NCBI GenBank assembly: GCA_945890485.1
Contig: CAMDCN010000012.1
Coordinates: 149,397 to 213,396 of the forward strand
Direction: 5' to 3'
DNA length: 64,000 nt
Source of the DNA: Candidatus Sulfopaludibacter sp. SbA3
GTDB taxonomy: Bacteria > Acidobacteriota > Terriglobia > Bryobacterales > Bryobacteraceae
Position numbers and translations under genes: made by a program. Of the stretch, positions 1 through 9,370 are shown piece by piece (within the stretch, counting starts at the first letter, position 1; each line of letters begins with the position of its first letter). The notes beneath the pieces were generated by a model, which had not been told where the DNA came from, did not search any database, and worked only from the letters and a program-made list of their open reading frames with translations.

Positions 1-1
1 C

Positions 2-292
2 TTGTTCGATCTCTCCACCGGGACGTTGCTGTGCGGGGATCTGTTCACACAAGCCGGAGCGGACCTGGCGCCAGTAACTGAATCGGAGATACTCACCGCC
101 AGCGAAGGAATGCGCGGGATGATGGAATACTACGCGCACGGAACGGGCACCTCGGCTGTCTTGGAACGCCTTGCCGGCCTCCAGCCATCGATGCTCGCCT
201 GTCAGCATGGGAGCGCATATCGAGGCGACGGCGCGGCACTAATCCGAGAGCTTTCGGCCTCGATTCAGAAAGGGGGCGCCAAAGGGGCTTAG
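2..292 (+). CDS. MBL-fold metallohydrolase, C-terminal part (partial)
   Basis: This is the 3' end of a gene that enters from the left edge; the first codon visible (TTG) is probably internal. The readable tail has 'GTLLCGDLFTQ', which matches the end of the metallo-beta-lactamase fold of the flavodiiron/ODP-like group, where an Asp in a 'GDLF' strand is a metal ligand. It is followed by a helical stretch and 'ACQHGSAYRGDG', where the His fits the last metal-binding histidine. Family membership is from recognised motifs; the substrate cannot be told from the tail. The stop codon is at 290-292 and the next recognisable element is a decayed transposase on the opposite strand. Confidence 0.7.
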   Translation: MFDLSTGTLLCGDLFTQAGADLAPVTESEILTASEGMRGMMEYYAHGTGTSAVLERLAGLQPSMLACQHGSAYRGDGAALIRELSASIQKGGAKGA

Positions 293-520
293 GAAGGGCG
301 ATCGGAGGGAGTGGCCTTCTGAGCATCCGGCACACGAGTGGCTGGCTGCATCGCAACTGATATCTATTCCGACATCCGGGCCGGGTTTGGCATCTGCTGC
401 GAGGAGGGCGCGGTCTTGCTCCGCTTGCAGGGTGAACGGGAAGCAAGAACGACGGTGGCTTGAGAACATTGCGTCTTCTGGGTAGAGCTAAAGACTGCAA
501 TTATCCGTTTGCGGCCGAAA

Positions 521-1690
521 TCAGCCCTCCCGTGGTGGCGCCCCCGGCCAGCGCGCGACTGGTTCCAACTGGTCCGCAATGGCCTTCGCCTTCCCGTACT
601 AACTCGTCAGCTTCCGCGCCACCGTTCGCGCATGTTCGGCCTGCTGCGCCATCCCGTATATCAGTGACGGTCGCGTCGTGATCGCCTCCTGGTCCTTGTC
701 GCCCGTCCCCATCCGCGACTAGATCCCCGAGCAGTTGTCGTTCAACGCCAACAAGCGCGCCATCGACCGGCTCCGCTTCAGATCCTTCGTCTCGTCGAAC
801 ATATTCTGGGCTTCTGCCCGGTCCCGGTACCCCTGCGCCAATACCCGCACGTCGTTCGGTTCCCAACTCGTCACCACCACCGAAGGTTCATATCAATCCC
901 GATTGGCGTGCTCGACCCCGTCCCCGGCAAACTAGCTTGCCCATCACCCTTGCCCGAAATCTTCATCGGTGGTTCCGCTAGCTTTCTACGCCACACGATC
1001 ACCCGGCGCTGAGCGTCCAGCCAAGCAACTGTACTTGCGCTTCTATGCCGTACTATCCCTGCCCGGTCTCTTGCCCTTCCCCCATCTTGTTCGCAACTCG
1101 TCGGGTTCTTGACTCGTCGGGCGATCGCCCGCGCCACGTTCTGCGTCTGCCACAGCGTGCACAGATTCGGCAACCACCGCTCCTCGGCAACAGCCACCAT
1201 CCTCTCGTTGGAGTGGGCATGTCGCCGTAGTGTCCCGCGGCCCCGCGCGACCAGCCCCAGCCCCAAATTGGCGGCTGGGCGTATTCGCTGGCCGACTGGT
1301 TGCCCGCTTGCGCATCGACGTTGGGTACACCTTTGCCCGCAGCGAGGCCCACGACCTGATCGGCAACGGAGGGCCTCGTCCGTGTGGCCATAACTGCGTC
1401 GCCGCTGGGGGCGGAGCCGTGGCTGTAACGGCGTTGACCAGCGAGGATCTCGGCTGTGTCGGGAGCGTTGAGACTGTAGTAATCGAGGGGCAGGACTCGA
1501 CAAACCCGGTCCAGGTTATGCTGACTTTGAGGAAGTCGACGAAATAAGCGAGGAGTCCGTGACGAGTGACCGCCGGGGCGGGTTCCCGATGGAATCCGAC
1601 CATGCCGCCGAGGGTGTTGACGCGGTAGGTAGGCGGGCTGTCGATGGGGCGGATGGGGATTTGGACTTTGAGTGAGCGACCCCAAGGGGG
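521..1690 (-). pseudogene. Decayed IS4-type transposase
   Basis: No intact frame exists, but pieces of one transposase can be read in order on the minus strand across several frames. First comes a piece ending 'TWTGFVESCP' (about 1510-1600). A different frame then gives 'LDYYSLNAPDTAEILAGQRRYSH'-like sequence (about 1430-1520). Next come 'TLWQTQNVARAI' (about 1120-1160), 'WLDAQRRVIVWRRKLA' (about 980-1030) and 'VTSWEPNDVRVLAQGYRDR' (about 820-890). The IS4 signature Y-2-R-3-E-6-K is recognisable at 'YRDRAEAQNMFDETK', but the catalytic Glu is Gln and the residues normally after 'DELK' are deleted. The terminal segment 'GTGDKDQEAITTRP' to 'YGKAKAIADQL' is one frame broken by two TAG codons and ends at a TGA at 521-523. 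The outer limit at 1690 is approximate and I did not find terminal inverted repeats. Confidence 0.8.
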
Positions 1691-1916
1691 TTGAGAGCGC
1701 TCGTCCCGTTTCGTAGTAACCAGCCCGGCGGAGTATAGCGCGACGGGTGGGGCGGGAATCGCTGCAAAGCGCGTGCAAGGTATGGTCACCGGGAGCCATC
1801 ACATGCCTTGCTTTGTATCGGGAGCTACCGGCAGCCCTGGCCCAAACCCCCACTGACTCAGAGATTTCCGCGTTGCCCGCCGGTAACCTCCCTTCAGCCT
1901 TGATAGTCTGTTAGGC

Positions 1917-3884
1917 GTGAAAACCTGTTTCTTGTGGCTGTCTCTGTTCGGAGCAGCGGCCCTATGGGCCCAAGCCCCCGATGGCCGCACCGTCTATCAA
2001 ACCCGCTGCTCCGGCTGCCACGGCACCGACGGTAACGGCGGTGAACACGCCCCCACCGTTCTCCCCACCCTCGCCACCAAGAACGACGACGAGGTCACCG
2101 CCATCATCCGCGAAGGCGTCCCCCGCAAAGGCATGCCCGGCTTCAAGCAACTCCCCGAAGGCGAAGTGAAATCCCTCGTCGCCTACATGCGCACCCTCCA
2201 ACAAGCCCGCCGCGGACGCCGCGCCCCCGCCATCCGCCTCGACGTCAAGCTCACCGACGGCACCTCGCTTTCCGGCCTCGCCATCGCCCGCACCAGCCGT
2301 GAACTCCAACTCCGCACCGACGACCAACGCATCCATCTCCTCCGCAAATCCGGCGACCAATACCGCCGCGTCACCTCCCAAGCCGACTGGCCCAGCATGC
2401 ACGGCGACGTCAGCGGCAACCGCTACGCCCCGCTCACCCAAATCACGCCCGCCAATGCCGCCAAACTGGCCGTCAAATGGGTCTTCGCCGTGCCCAACGC
2501 CGGACGCCTGCAGGGTACACCGCAAGTCCACGACGGCGTGATGTACGTCACGAACACCAACACCGTCATCGCCCTCGATGCCGGCTCCGGTGCCCGTCTC
2601 TGGGAGTTCTCCCGCCCGGCGACCCCCGGCCTGATCGGCAACGCTCGCTCCCCCGGCAACAATCGCAGCGTCACCGTCGCCGGCGACAAGGTCTTCCTGC
2701 AGACCGACCACGCCCATCTCGTCGCCCTCAATCGCCACACCGGCCAACTGCTCTGGGAAACCGAGATGGCCGACTTCAAAAAGAACTACAACACCACCGG
2801 CTCACTGCTCGCCGTCGAGAACCTGGTCGTCGCCGGAACCGCTGGCGGCGAAGAGGGCGTCCGCGGCTTTCTCGCCGCCTACGACCAGCAAACCGGCAAA
2901 GAGGTCTGGCGTTTCTGGACGATTCCCGCACCCGGCGAGAAGGGCTCGGAAACCTGGCAGGGCATCGACATCGAACACGGCGGCGGACCCACGTGGCTGA
3001 CCGGCAGCTACGACCCTTCGACGAAGACCATCTACTGGCCCACCGGCAACGCCGGGCCCGATTTCAACGGCGATAACCGCCTGGGCGATAACCTCTACAC
3101 CTGCTCCATCCTCGCCCTTGACGTTACGACCGGCAAGCTGAAATGGCACTTCCAAACCACGCCGCACGACGAGTGGGATTGGGACGCAGTCCAGCCGGTC
3201 GTCCTCGTCGATACCCAATGGAAGGGCCAACCCCGCAAGCTGCTGCTGCAGGCGAATCGTAACGGCTTCCTCTACGTCCTCGACCGCACCGACGGCAAGA
3301 TGTTGCTCGCCAGCCCGATGGTGAAGAAGCTCACCTGGGCCAAGGAAATCGCCCCAGACGGCCGCCCCGTCATGAACCCCAAGCAGGTCCCGACACCCGA
3401 AGGTACGCTGATCTGCCCTGCCGTCGAAGGCGCCGCCAACTTCTTTTCCACGTCTTTCAACCCCGCGACGCGCCTGTTCTACGTCAACACCCTCGAACGC
3501 TGCGCGGTGTATACGAAACGCACGACGCCAGCCTGGCAAGCGGGACGCAACTACCTCGGAGGCGGCGGACGGCGCGACCCCAACGACAAGCCGCAGAAAT
3601 TCCTCCGGGCCTTTGATATTGAGACCGGTAAAGTCGTTTGGGAGCTGCCCCAGGATGGCCCCGGCGACACCTGGACGGGGACGCTGACGACAGCCGGCGG
3701 GCTGGTGATTTTCGGTGATGACGGCGGCTCCCTGGCGGCAGCGGATGCGAAGACCGGCAAGCGCCTTTGGAGCTTTCCTTTCACGGAGTCGTTGCATACC
3801 TCGCCGATGACTTATATGTTCGACAACAAGCAGTATGTGACGCTAGTGAACGGCAGCGTAGTTTATACCTTTGGAGTGGATTAA
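1917..3884 (+). CDS. Heme c-quinoprotein dehydrogenase-like protein (cytochrome c + PQQ-type propeller)
   Basis: A 655-residue exported protein with a GTG start and a signal peptide (residues 1-19). A cytochrome c domain follows, with CSGCH at 31-35 and a likely Met ligand in 'KGMPGF' near 74. Residues about 155-650 form a PQQ-type eight-bladed propeller of the methanol/ethanol dehydrogenase family, with repeated 'G-x-x-L-W-E/KW' blade ends and 'DEWDWD' near 417, where the family has its catalytic Asp. Two things are unusual. The heme domain is N-terminal, whereas quinohemoprotein alcohol dehydrogenases carry it at the C-terminus. The vicinal Cys pair that lies over PQQ is replaced by 'PGNNRS' near 246. 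It may therefore bind no PQQ, as in acidobacterial 'empty' quinoproteins. Its stop overlaps the start of the next gene by one base. Confidence 0.85.
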   Translation: MKTCFLWLSLFGAAALWAQAPDGRTVYQTRCSGCHGTDGNGGEHAPTVLPTLATKNDDEVTAIIREGVPRKGMPGFKQLPEGEVKSLVAYMRTLQQARRGRRAPAIRLDVKLTDGTSLSGLAIARTSRELQLRTDDQRIHLLRKSGDQYRRVTSQADWPSMHGDVSGNRYAPLTQITPANAAKLAVKWVFAVPNAGRLQGTPQVHDGVMYVTNTNTVIALDAGSGARLWEFSRPATPGLIGNARSPGNNRSVTVAGDKVFLQTDHAHLVALNRHTGQLLWETEMADFKKNYNTTGSLLAVENLVVAGTAGGEEGVRGFLAAYDQQTGKEVWRFWTIPAPGEKGSETWQGIDIEHGGGPTWLTGSYDPSTKTIYWPTGNAGPDFNGDNRLGDNLYTCSILALDVTTGKLKWHFQTTPHDEWDWDAVQPVVLVDTQWKGQPRKLLLQANRNGFLYVLDRTDGKMLLASPMVKKLTWAKEIAPDGRPVMNPKQVPTPEGTLICPAVEGAANFFSTSFNPATRLFYVNTLERCAVYTKRTTPAWQAGRNYLGGGGRRDPNDKPQKFLRAFDIETGKVVWELPQDGPGDTWTGTLTTAGGLVIFGDDGGSLAAADAKTGKRLWSFPFTESLHTSPMTYMFDNKQYVTLVNGSVVYTFGVD

Positions 3885-6874
3885 TGAAGTGGTTCTTCCT
3901 GGCATCCGCCAGTTTGTCGGCAGCGTTCGCCGGACCCGTCGAAACCGGCCTCGAAAAACGGTTCACCGAAACCGTGCAGCCCTTTCTGGCGACCTACTGC
4001 ATCAGTTGCCACAGCGGCTCGGCGCCGGCGGCGCAGTTGGATTTCAAGGGTTACTCCACGCTTGCCGATGTCGTGAAGGATCATCCCCGCTGGGCGCTGG
4101 TCGCCGAACGCCTTAAGGCCGGCGATATGCCTCCCAAGCCGATGAAGCACCCGGAGGCCGCGGCGAACAAGCTCGTCATCGACTGGGTGGAAGCCGTCCG
4201 CCACCACGAAGCCCGCAAGAATGCGGGCGACCCCGGCATCGTCCTCGCCCGCCGACTCAGCAACGCCGAATACAACTACGCCATCCGAGACCTCACCGGC
4301 GTCGACATTCGCCCCACCCGCGAATTCCCCGTCGACCCCGCCAACCCCGAGGGCTTCGACAATACTGGCGAGTCGCTCGCTATGTCGCCCGCTCTGCTGA
4401 ACAAGTATCTGCAGGCAGCCCGCGAGGTCGGCAACCATCTCGTGCTGAAGCCAGACGGCATCGACTTCGCGCCGCACCCGATGCTCGTCGAAACGGACCG
4501 CGAGAAGTACGCCATTCAACGCATCGTCAATTTCTATCTGCAGCAGCCGACGGACTACGCCGCCTATTTCGAAGCTGCATGGCGCTACAAGCATCGCGTG
4601 GTTCTCGGCAAGCCAGCCGCTACGCTAGCCTCCATCGCGGCCGAAGTCAGCGTGAGCCCGAAGTATCTCCCGCAGATCTGGCAGATGCTCGAAGGCCCCC
4701 GCGAAACGGTTGGCCCCATCGCGAAACTGCAAGCGATGTGGCGCGAACTGCCGACGCCTAAAGCCGGGCAAGTCACGCTCGCCAAGGAAGGCACGGTGGA
4801 GATGCGCGACTACGTCCTTCGCGTCCGCGCCCTCACGGCGAAGCACTATTCCAGCCCGCTCGTCCAAGGCCTCAGCGCCACGTCGCAGCCGCTGATGAAC
4901 TGGAAGCTCAACCAGTTCGCCCGCAACCGCCGGGACTTCGATCGCGCCGCGCTGCTCGAAGACGGCAAGCCGCTGCCCGAGATCCCCGCCGCGCCCAAAC
5001 GCGGCCAGTTCTTCATTCCCGGTAACTTCGACGTCGTCGCCCGCCAAGCCGCGGCCAAGCTGATCGCCTCGCGCCTGGAAGACCAGGAGCCGATTCGCGT
5101 TCCCGCCGGGCAAAGGCCCCAATACGAAGCCGCGTTTGCCCGCTTCGCCAACCTCTTCCCCGATGCGTTCTACATCAGCGAACGCGGCCGTTTTTTCCCG
5201 GACCTGACCCAGGACACCGGCCGCCTGCTCAGCGCCGGCTTCCATAATGTGATGGGTTACTTCCGCGACGATCAGCCGCTTCGCGAGCTGATCCTCGACG
5301 CCAAACAAACCGCCGAGCTCGAAAAGCTCTGGCAGGAGTTTGACTTCATCGCCGACCACACCATCCGCACCTACACGCAGTATTACTTCAACCAAAGCGG
5401 CGAGATCCTCGGCAACGGCCGGGAGTCCGGCAGCGAGCGGCCGGTCGACCGGCCCGTGACGCACGAGTCCATTCTGATGGGCTTGCAGGAGAAGTATATG
5501 GCCAAGGCCAGGTCGAATCCGTCGAACAACCCGGTAGCGCTACAAGCGATTCCCGCGCACTACGCTTTCGTCAACGCCGCCATCCGCGCCGTCGAGAAGG
5601 CGCGCGCCGACTCCGAACCCCGCCATCTCAACGCCTTGCTCGATTTCGCCCGCAAGGCTTACCGCCGTCCGCTTACCCCCGCGGAACGCACCGACATTCT
5701 GGCCTACTATCGCCAGATGCGCGACAAGAGCGGCCTGACGCATGAAGAGGCCATCCGCGATTCCGTGGTCGGCATTCTGATGTCGCCCGACTTCAGCTAC
5801 CGCATCGACCTCACGCCCGGCCGCATCTCGAAAGCGCAGCCGTTGAACGACCTCGCTCTCGCCAGCCGCCTGAGCTTCTTCCTCTGGTCCAGCTTGCCGG
5901 ACGAGGAGCTGCTGCGCGTAGCCTCCGCCGGCCAACTGCGGCAACCGGGCGTGCTCAGCGCACAAGCTCGCCGCATGTTGAAGGACAAACGCGCCACGCG
6001 CTTCGCCACGGAGTTCGCCGGCCACTGGCTAGGCTTCCGCCGCTTTGAAGAGCACAACGCCGTCGATCGCCAGCGCTTCCCGTCCTTTGACAACGACCTG
6101 CGCCAGGCCATGTTTGAAGAGCCCGTCCGCTTCCTCGGCGACGTGATGCAGCAGAACCGGCCCACGCTCGATCTGCTCTATGGCAAACACACCTTCGTCA
6201 ATGCGGTGCTGGCCAAACACTACGGCATGCCGGATGTGGAAGGCAAGGCGGAGCAGTGGATGCGCGTCGACGACGCCAACCGCTACGGCCGCGGCGGCCT
6301 GCTGCCCATGTCCGTCTTCCTCACGCAGAACGCTCCCGGTCTGCGCACCAGCCCCGTCAAACGTGGCTATTGGGTGGCCAAGCGCGTCCTCGGCGAGATG
6401 ATCCCGCCGCCCCCGGCCTCTGTTCCGGAGCTGCCGGAGGACGAAGCCAAGGCCGACCTCCCACTCCGCGAAATGCTGGCGAAGCATCGCGAAAACCCGA
6501 GCTGCGCGGGCTGCCACGCCCGCTTCGATTCGCTCGGCTTGGCTTTTGAAGGCTACGGCCCCATCGGCGAAAAGAGGGAGAAGGATCTGGCCAATCGCCC
6601 CGTGGATATCCAAGCGACGTTCCCCGATGGCAGCCAGCGCGAAGGCCTCGACGGGGTGCAAAGCTACATCCGCGCCAAGCGGGAAAACGACTTCCAAGAC
6701 AACCTCTGCCGCAAGCTGCTCGCCTACGCCCTCGGACGTTCGCTGCAGCTTTCGGACGAAATCACCGTCGAACAGATGCGCGCCAAGCTAGCCGCCAACG
6801 GCAACCGCTTCGGCGCGTTGATTGATACGATACTCTCAAGCCCGCAGTTCCTCACCAAACGTGGAGCCAGTTAA
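3884..6874 (+). CDS. PSCyt-type multi-domain protein (DUF1587-DUF1595-DUF1592-DUF1588-DUF1585)
   Basis: A 996-residue exported protein. I place the start at the ATG at 3884 (TAATG overlap with the quinoprotein stop), since it begins directly with a signal peptide; a longer reading from 3767 runs into the upstream gene. A heme site CISCH lies at 39-43 and a second CxxCH (CAGCH) near 873. Order of domains: cytochrome (25-115), DUF1587 (about 123-190, 'RRLSNAEYNYAIRDLTGVD'), DUF1595 (about 580-645, 'FARKAYRRPLTPAER'), DUF1592 (about 655-785, 'ASRLSFFLWSSLPDEELL'), DUF1588 (about 800-900), DUF1585 (about 915-990, 'LLAYALGRSL'). This architecture is common in Planctomycetes and Acidobacteria and is almost always followed by a DUF1552 gene, as here. 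Its biochemical role is unknown; a periplasmic redox role is inferred from the hemes. Confidence 0.9.
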   Translation: MKWFFLASASLSAAFAGPVETGLEKRFTETVQPFLATYCISCHSGSAPAAQLDFKGYSTLADVVKDHPRWALVAERLKAGDMPPKPMKHPEAAANKLVIDWVEAVRHHEARKNAGDPGIVLARRLSNAEYNYAIRDLTGVDIRPTREFPVDPANPEGFDNTGESLAMSPALLNKYLQAAREVGNHLVLKPDGIDFAPHPMLVETDREKYAIQRIVNFYLQQPTDYAAYFEAAWRYKHRVVLGKPAATLASIAAEVSVSPKYLPQIWQMLEGPRETVGPIAKLQAMWRELPTPKAGQVTLAKEGTVEMRDYVLRVRALTAKHYSSPLVQGLSATSQPLMNWKLNQFARNRRDFDRAALLEDGKPLPEIPAAPKRGQFFIPGNFDVVARQAAAKLIASRLEDQEPIRVPAGQRPQYEAAFARFANLFPDAFYISERGRFFPDLTQDTGRLLSAGFHNVMGYFRDDQPLRELILDAKQTAELEKLWQEFDFIADHTIRTYTQYYFNQSGEILGNGRESGSERPVDRPVTHESILMGLQEKYMAKARSNPSNNPVALQAIPAHYAFVNAAIRAVEKARADSEPRHLNALLDFARKAYRRPLTPAERTDILAYYRQMRDKSGLTHEEAIRDSVVGILMSPDFSYRIDLTPGRISKAQPLNDLALASRLSFFLWSSLPDEELLRVASAGQLRQPGVLSAQARRMLKDKRATRFATEFAGHWLGFRRFEEHNAVDRQRFPSFDNDLRQAMFEEPVRFLGDVMQQNRPTLDLLYGKHTFVNAVLAKHYGMPDVEGKAEQWMRVDDANRYGRGGLLPMSVFLTQNAPGLRTSPVKRGYWVAKRVLGEMIPPPPASVPELPEDEAKADLPLREMLAKHRENPSCAGCHARFDSLGLAFEGYGPIGEKREKDLANRPVDIQATFPDGSQREGLDGVQSYIRAKRENDFQDNLCRKLLAYALGRSLQLSDEITVEQMRAKLAANGNRFGALIDTILSSPQFLTKRGAS

Positions 6875-6875
6875 G

Positions 6876-8207
6876 ATGCCCAGTTCTGAACAACCGAAGT
6901 CTTCCCGGATCGCCCGCCGCGCGGTACTCCGCGGCGCCGGCGTCACCATGGCGCTGCCGTGGCTTGAATCGCTCCAGGCCTTCGACGCCAAGCCCGAAAC
7001 GACGGTGTTCCCGAAGCGCTTCGGCGTGCTGTTCATGGGCAACGGCATCAATGAGGACCATTGGAGCGCCGAAGGCAACGGCGCTGACATGAAGCTCAGC
7101 CGCACGCTCTCCGTGCTCGAACCGCTGAAGCACAAGATCAATGTCATCGATGGCCTCTATCTGAAGATGGCCACGGGCCAGGGGATCCATCCGGCGCAGA
7201 CCGGCAGCTTGCTCTCCGGCGCGGTGATCCATCGCGGACCCATCATCCACGCTGGCACCACCATCGATCAGATGATCGCCAACCACATTGGCCAGGATAC
7301 CGCCCAGCAAAGCCTCGTTCTGGCGTGCGAACAGCCGATGACCGGGTACCACGAGACCAACTTCTCGATGGCCTACAGCTCTCACATTTCCTGGCAAAGC
7401 AGCGATTCGCCGGTCCCCAACGAAGTCTATCCGTCGCTTGCCTGGGACAGCCTGTTTGAAAATCGCGGCAGCCTGCGCAACCTCAGCATCCTCGACCGCG
7501 TGAAGGACCGCGCTACCGCGCTGACGACGAAGATTAGCGCCACCGACAAAGCCAAGCTCGACGAATACATGACGAGCCTTCGCGAGGTGGAGCGCCGGAT
7601 CGAACGGACCCGCGAGAATAAGGCCACGGCCGATGATGCCGCCAAGGGCAAGAACCGCCCGGCCTGGACGATGGACCGCCCGGCCAACGGCCTGCCCGAA
7701 GACCTCCGCGAACACGCCCGCCTGATGTGCGATATCGTCGCCATCGCCTTCCAGACGGACAAGACCCGCGTTGCCACGCTGCTCCTCGCCCGCGACCTGT
7801 CGGCCCTTTACTACCCGTTCCTGCAGGTGAAAGAAGGGCACCACGCCGCCTCGCACAACAATCTCTCCGATGGCTACGAGCGCATCTCCCGCTTCCATCT
7901 CAGCCAGTTGGCCTATCTCGCCGGCAAGCTCGATGCCATGCCCGAAGGCAATGGCACCGTGCTCGATAACTCCTGCCTGATGTTCCTCAACAACCTTTGG
8001 TCCGGCCGCAAGCACGACAACTCGCGCCTGCCGCTCGTACTGGCCGGAGGTCTGGGCGGCACGCTGAAAACGGGCCGCTCGTTGAACTACCTAAAGGCCG
8101 GTGACGACAATCGCAAACTATGCAGTCTTTACCTCTCGCTGATGGACCGCGTGGGCGTGAAGCTCGACCGCTTCGGCGATGCTGATCAGCGGCTGACCGA
8201 CCTATAG
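6876..8207 (+). CDS. DUF1552 domain protein with Tat-like leader
   Basis: A 443-residue protein whose N-terminus 'SRIARRAVLRGAGVTMALPW' is a twin-arginine type leader, so it is probably exported folded. The start at 6876 is one base after the stop of the DUF1592 gene and places the Arg pair about 15 residues in. The body matches the DUF1552 family: 'FPKRFGVLFMGNGI' near 43, 'TGQGIHPAQTGSLLSG', 'CDIVAIAFQTDKTRVATLLLARDLS', and a His/Asn-rich segment 'EGHHAASHNN' near 318. DUF1552 genes accompany DUF1592 genes, and an interaction or shared substrate is inferred from that; the activity is not known. It is the last gene of the 1917-8207 operon. Confidence 0.88.
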   Translation: MPSSEQPKSSRIARRAVLRGAGVTMALPWLESLQAFDAKPETTVFPKRFGVLFMGNGINEDHWSAEGNGADMKLSRTLSVLEPLKHKINVIDGLYLKMATGQGIHPAQTGSLLSGAVIHRGPIIHAGTTIDQMIANHIGQDTAQQSLVLACEQPMTGYHETNFSMAYSSHISWQSSDSPVPNEVYPSLAWDSLFENRGSLRNLSILDRVKDRATALTTKISATDKAKLDEYMTSLREVERRIERTRENKATADDAAKGKNRPAWTMDRPANGLPEDLREHARLMCDIVAIAFQTDKTRVATLLLARDLSALYYPFLQVKEGHHAASHNNLSDGYERISRFHLSQLAYLAGKLDAMPEGNGTVLDNSCLMFLNNLWSGRKHDNSRLPLVLAGGLGGTLKTGRSLNYLKAGDDNRKLCSLYLSLMDRVGVKLDRFGDADQRLTDL

Positions 8208-8219
8208 ACAGCAAGGGCG

Positions 8220-8238
8220 GGGCTACCGCGGGTAGCCC
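8220..8238. terminator. Hairpin between convergent genes
   Basis: GGGCTACC, a 3-base loop and GGTAGCCC form a perfect 8-bp stem between the DUF1552 stop (8207) and the esterase, overlapping the last codons and stop (8223-8225) of the esterase. No T-run follows on either strand, so intrinsic termination is uncertain; a stabilising 3'-end hairpin is equally possible. Confidence 0.4.
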
Positions 8239-9335
8239 TGCCAGATGTATTCGAGCGCGGCCGGCAGCGTCTGCGCCTTCACGGCCCGGTCCGTATGGCC
8301 TGCGTTGCGGGCGAAGACGAACTGGTATTTGTACTTCTTTGCCGCCAGTACCTTGGCCATGTTCTCGTTCGCCAGCACCCAGTCATGGTAATCATCGTTC
8401 CGGCCCAGGTTGTCGCGGTCGCTGATTTCCAGCCATAGGCGAAGCGGCTTCCGCGGCGTGTTCGGAATCAGTGTCGCGTGGAACTCCCACGCACCACGTG
8501 GCGTTTCCGGATTGTACGGCCACTGCTGGTACACGTAGGTGCCCGAATAGGTCAGCACACGCCGGTACCATTCCGGGTGATACCAGGCCATGATGAGCGC
8601 CGCCGAACCGCCGGAGCTGCCGCCCATCGTCGCGCGCCCGTTCGGGTCCTTCGTCAACTTCACGTTGCACTTCTTCTCGACAAGGGGCAGCACCTCGGCT
8701 TCCACAAACTCGGCGTACTTGCCGGACATCGTGTCGTATTCCAGCCCGCGCTGGCTGCCCTGCGCATCGCCGCTGCCGTTGCCAATCGAGATCGCGATCA
8801 TCATCGGCACCCGCTTCTGATGAATCAGGTTGTCGAGTACGGTGAAGAGCATTCTGTCCGGCCCGTCCGCGCCCACGATGAAGGGTGCGGCCTTGCCCGC
8901 GACATACTGCTTGGGCACATACACCGCCACCTTTCGCGTGTACGGCGCCGGCTTGCTCTGCACGATTAATTGTCCCGGCTTATTGGGATCCGGCCGGCCA
9001 AACGTTCCGGGCTCGCGCGCGATGCCGGGATAGAACTTGCTATCGGCGGAGGACATGGTGAATTCGAAAATCTCGCCCTGCGGCACGCCGGGCTGCACGG
9101 TGGTTTCCGGCGCGGCGGGATGCGTCGGTCCGATGATGAAATTGCCGTTCTTATTCACGGGCGGCACGGTGCCGTCGGGTAGCTCTTTGGCCTTCACGTA
9201 CCCCGGGGTGTTCGGGTCGCGCGTTGGGGGCGCGGGGCGCGGGGGACGGGCGGGACGCGGAGGAGTAGCCGGTGGCTCCTGGGCCGTGGCCATCATCATG
9301 CCGGTCAAAAACGCAACACTGAGAAATCGAAACAT
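8223..9335 (-). CDS. Secreted esterase of the Fes/IroE-like alpha/beta-hydrolase family
   Basis: A 370-residue protein with a signal peptide (1-18) followed by a Pro/Arg-rich linker (about 20-45). The catalytic domain has the nucleophile motif 'GGSSGG' (Ser near 240), typical of the esterase family that includes enterochelin esterases and EstA-like enzymes. The catalytic His is probable in 'NAGHTD' near 348, and an acidic residue in 'EISDRDN' near 305 is a candidate for the third triad member. The function would be hydrolysis of an ester in the periplasm; the substrate is not evident. It lies last in a minus-strand run that starts with an ECF sigma factor, 35 bases after the preceding gene. 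Confidence 0.8.
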   Translation of the reverse strand: MFRFLSVAFLTGMMMATAQEPPATPPRPARPPRPAPPTRDPNTPGYVKAKELPDGTVPPVNKNGNFIIGPTHPAAPETTVQPGVPQGEIFEFTMSSADSKFYPGIAREPGTFGRPDPNKPGQLIVQSKPAPYTRKVAVYVPKQYVAGKAAPFIVGADGPDRMLFTVLDNLIHQKRVPMMIAISIGNGSGDAQGSQRGLEYDTMSGKYAEFVEAEVLPLVEKKCNVKLTKDPNGRATMGGSSGGSAALIMAWYHPEWYRRVLTYSGTYVYQQWPYNPETPRGAWEFHATLIPNTPRKPLRLWLEISDRDNLGRNDDYHDWVLANENMAKVLAAKKYKYQFVFARNAGHTDRAVKAQTLPAALEYIWQGYPR

Positions 9336-9370
9336 GCTGCGAATCTTATCGCAACCGGCGTGCGCCGTCT

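Noticed and set aside
871..1853. Several overlapping 200-260 codon frames on the minus strand
   Set aside because: They are pieces of one frameshifted transposase, not separate genes; the family motifs move from frame to frame.
3767..3883. A longer start for the DUF1592 protein
   Set aside because: The extra 39 codons lie in the C-terminal part of the quinoprotein gene and precede a normal signal peptide that begins at the ATG 3884.
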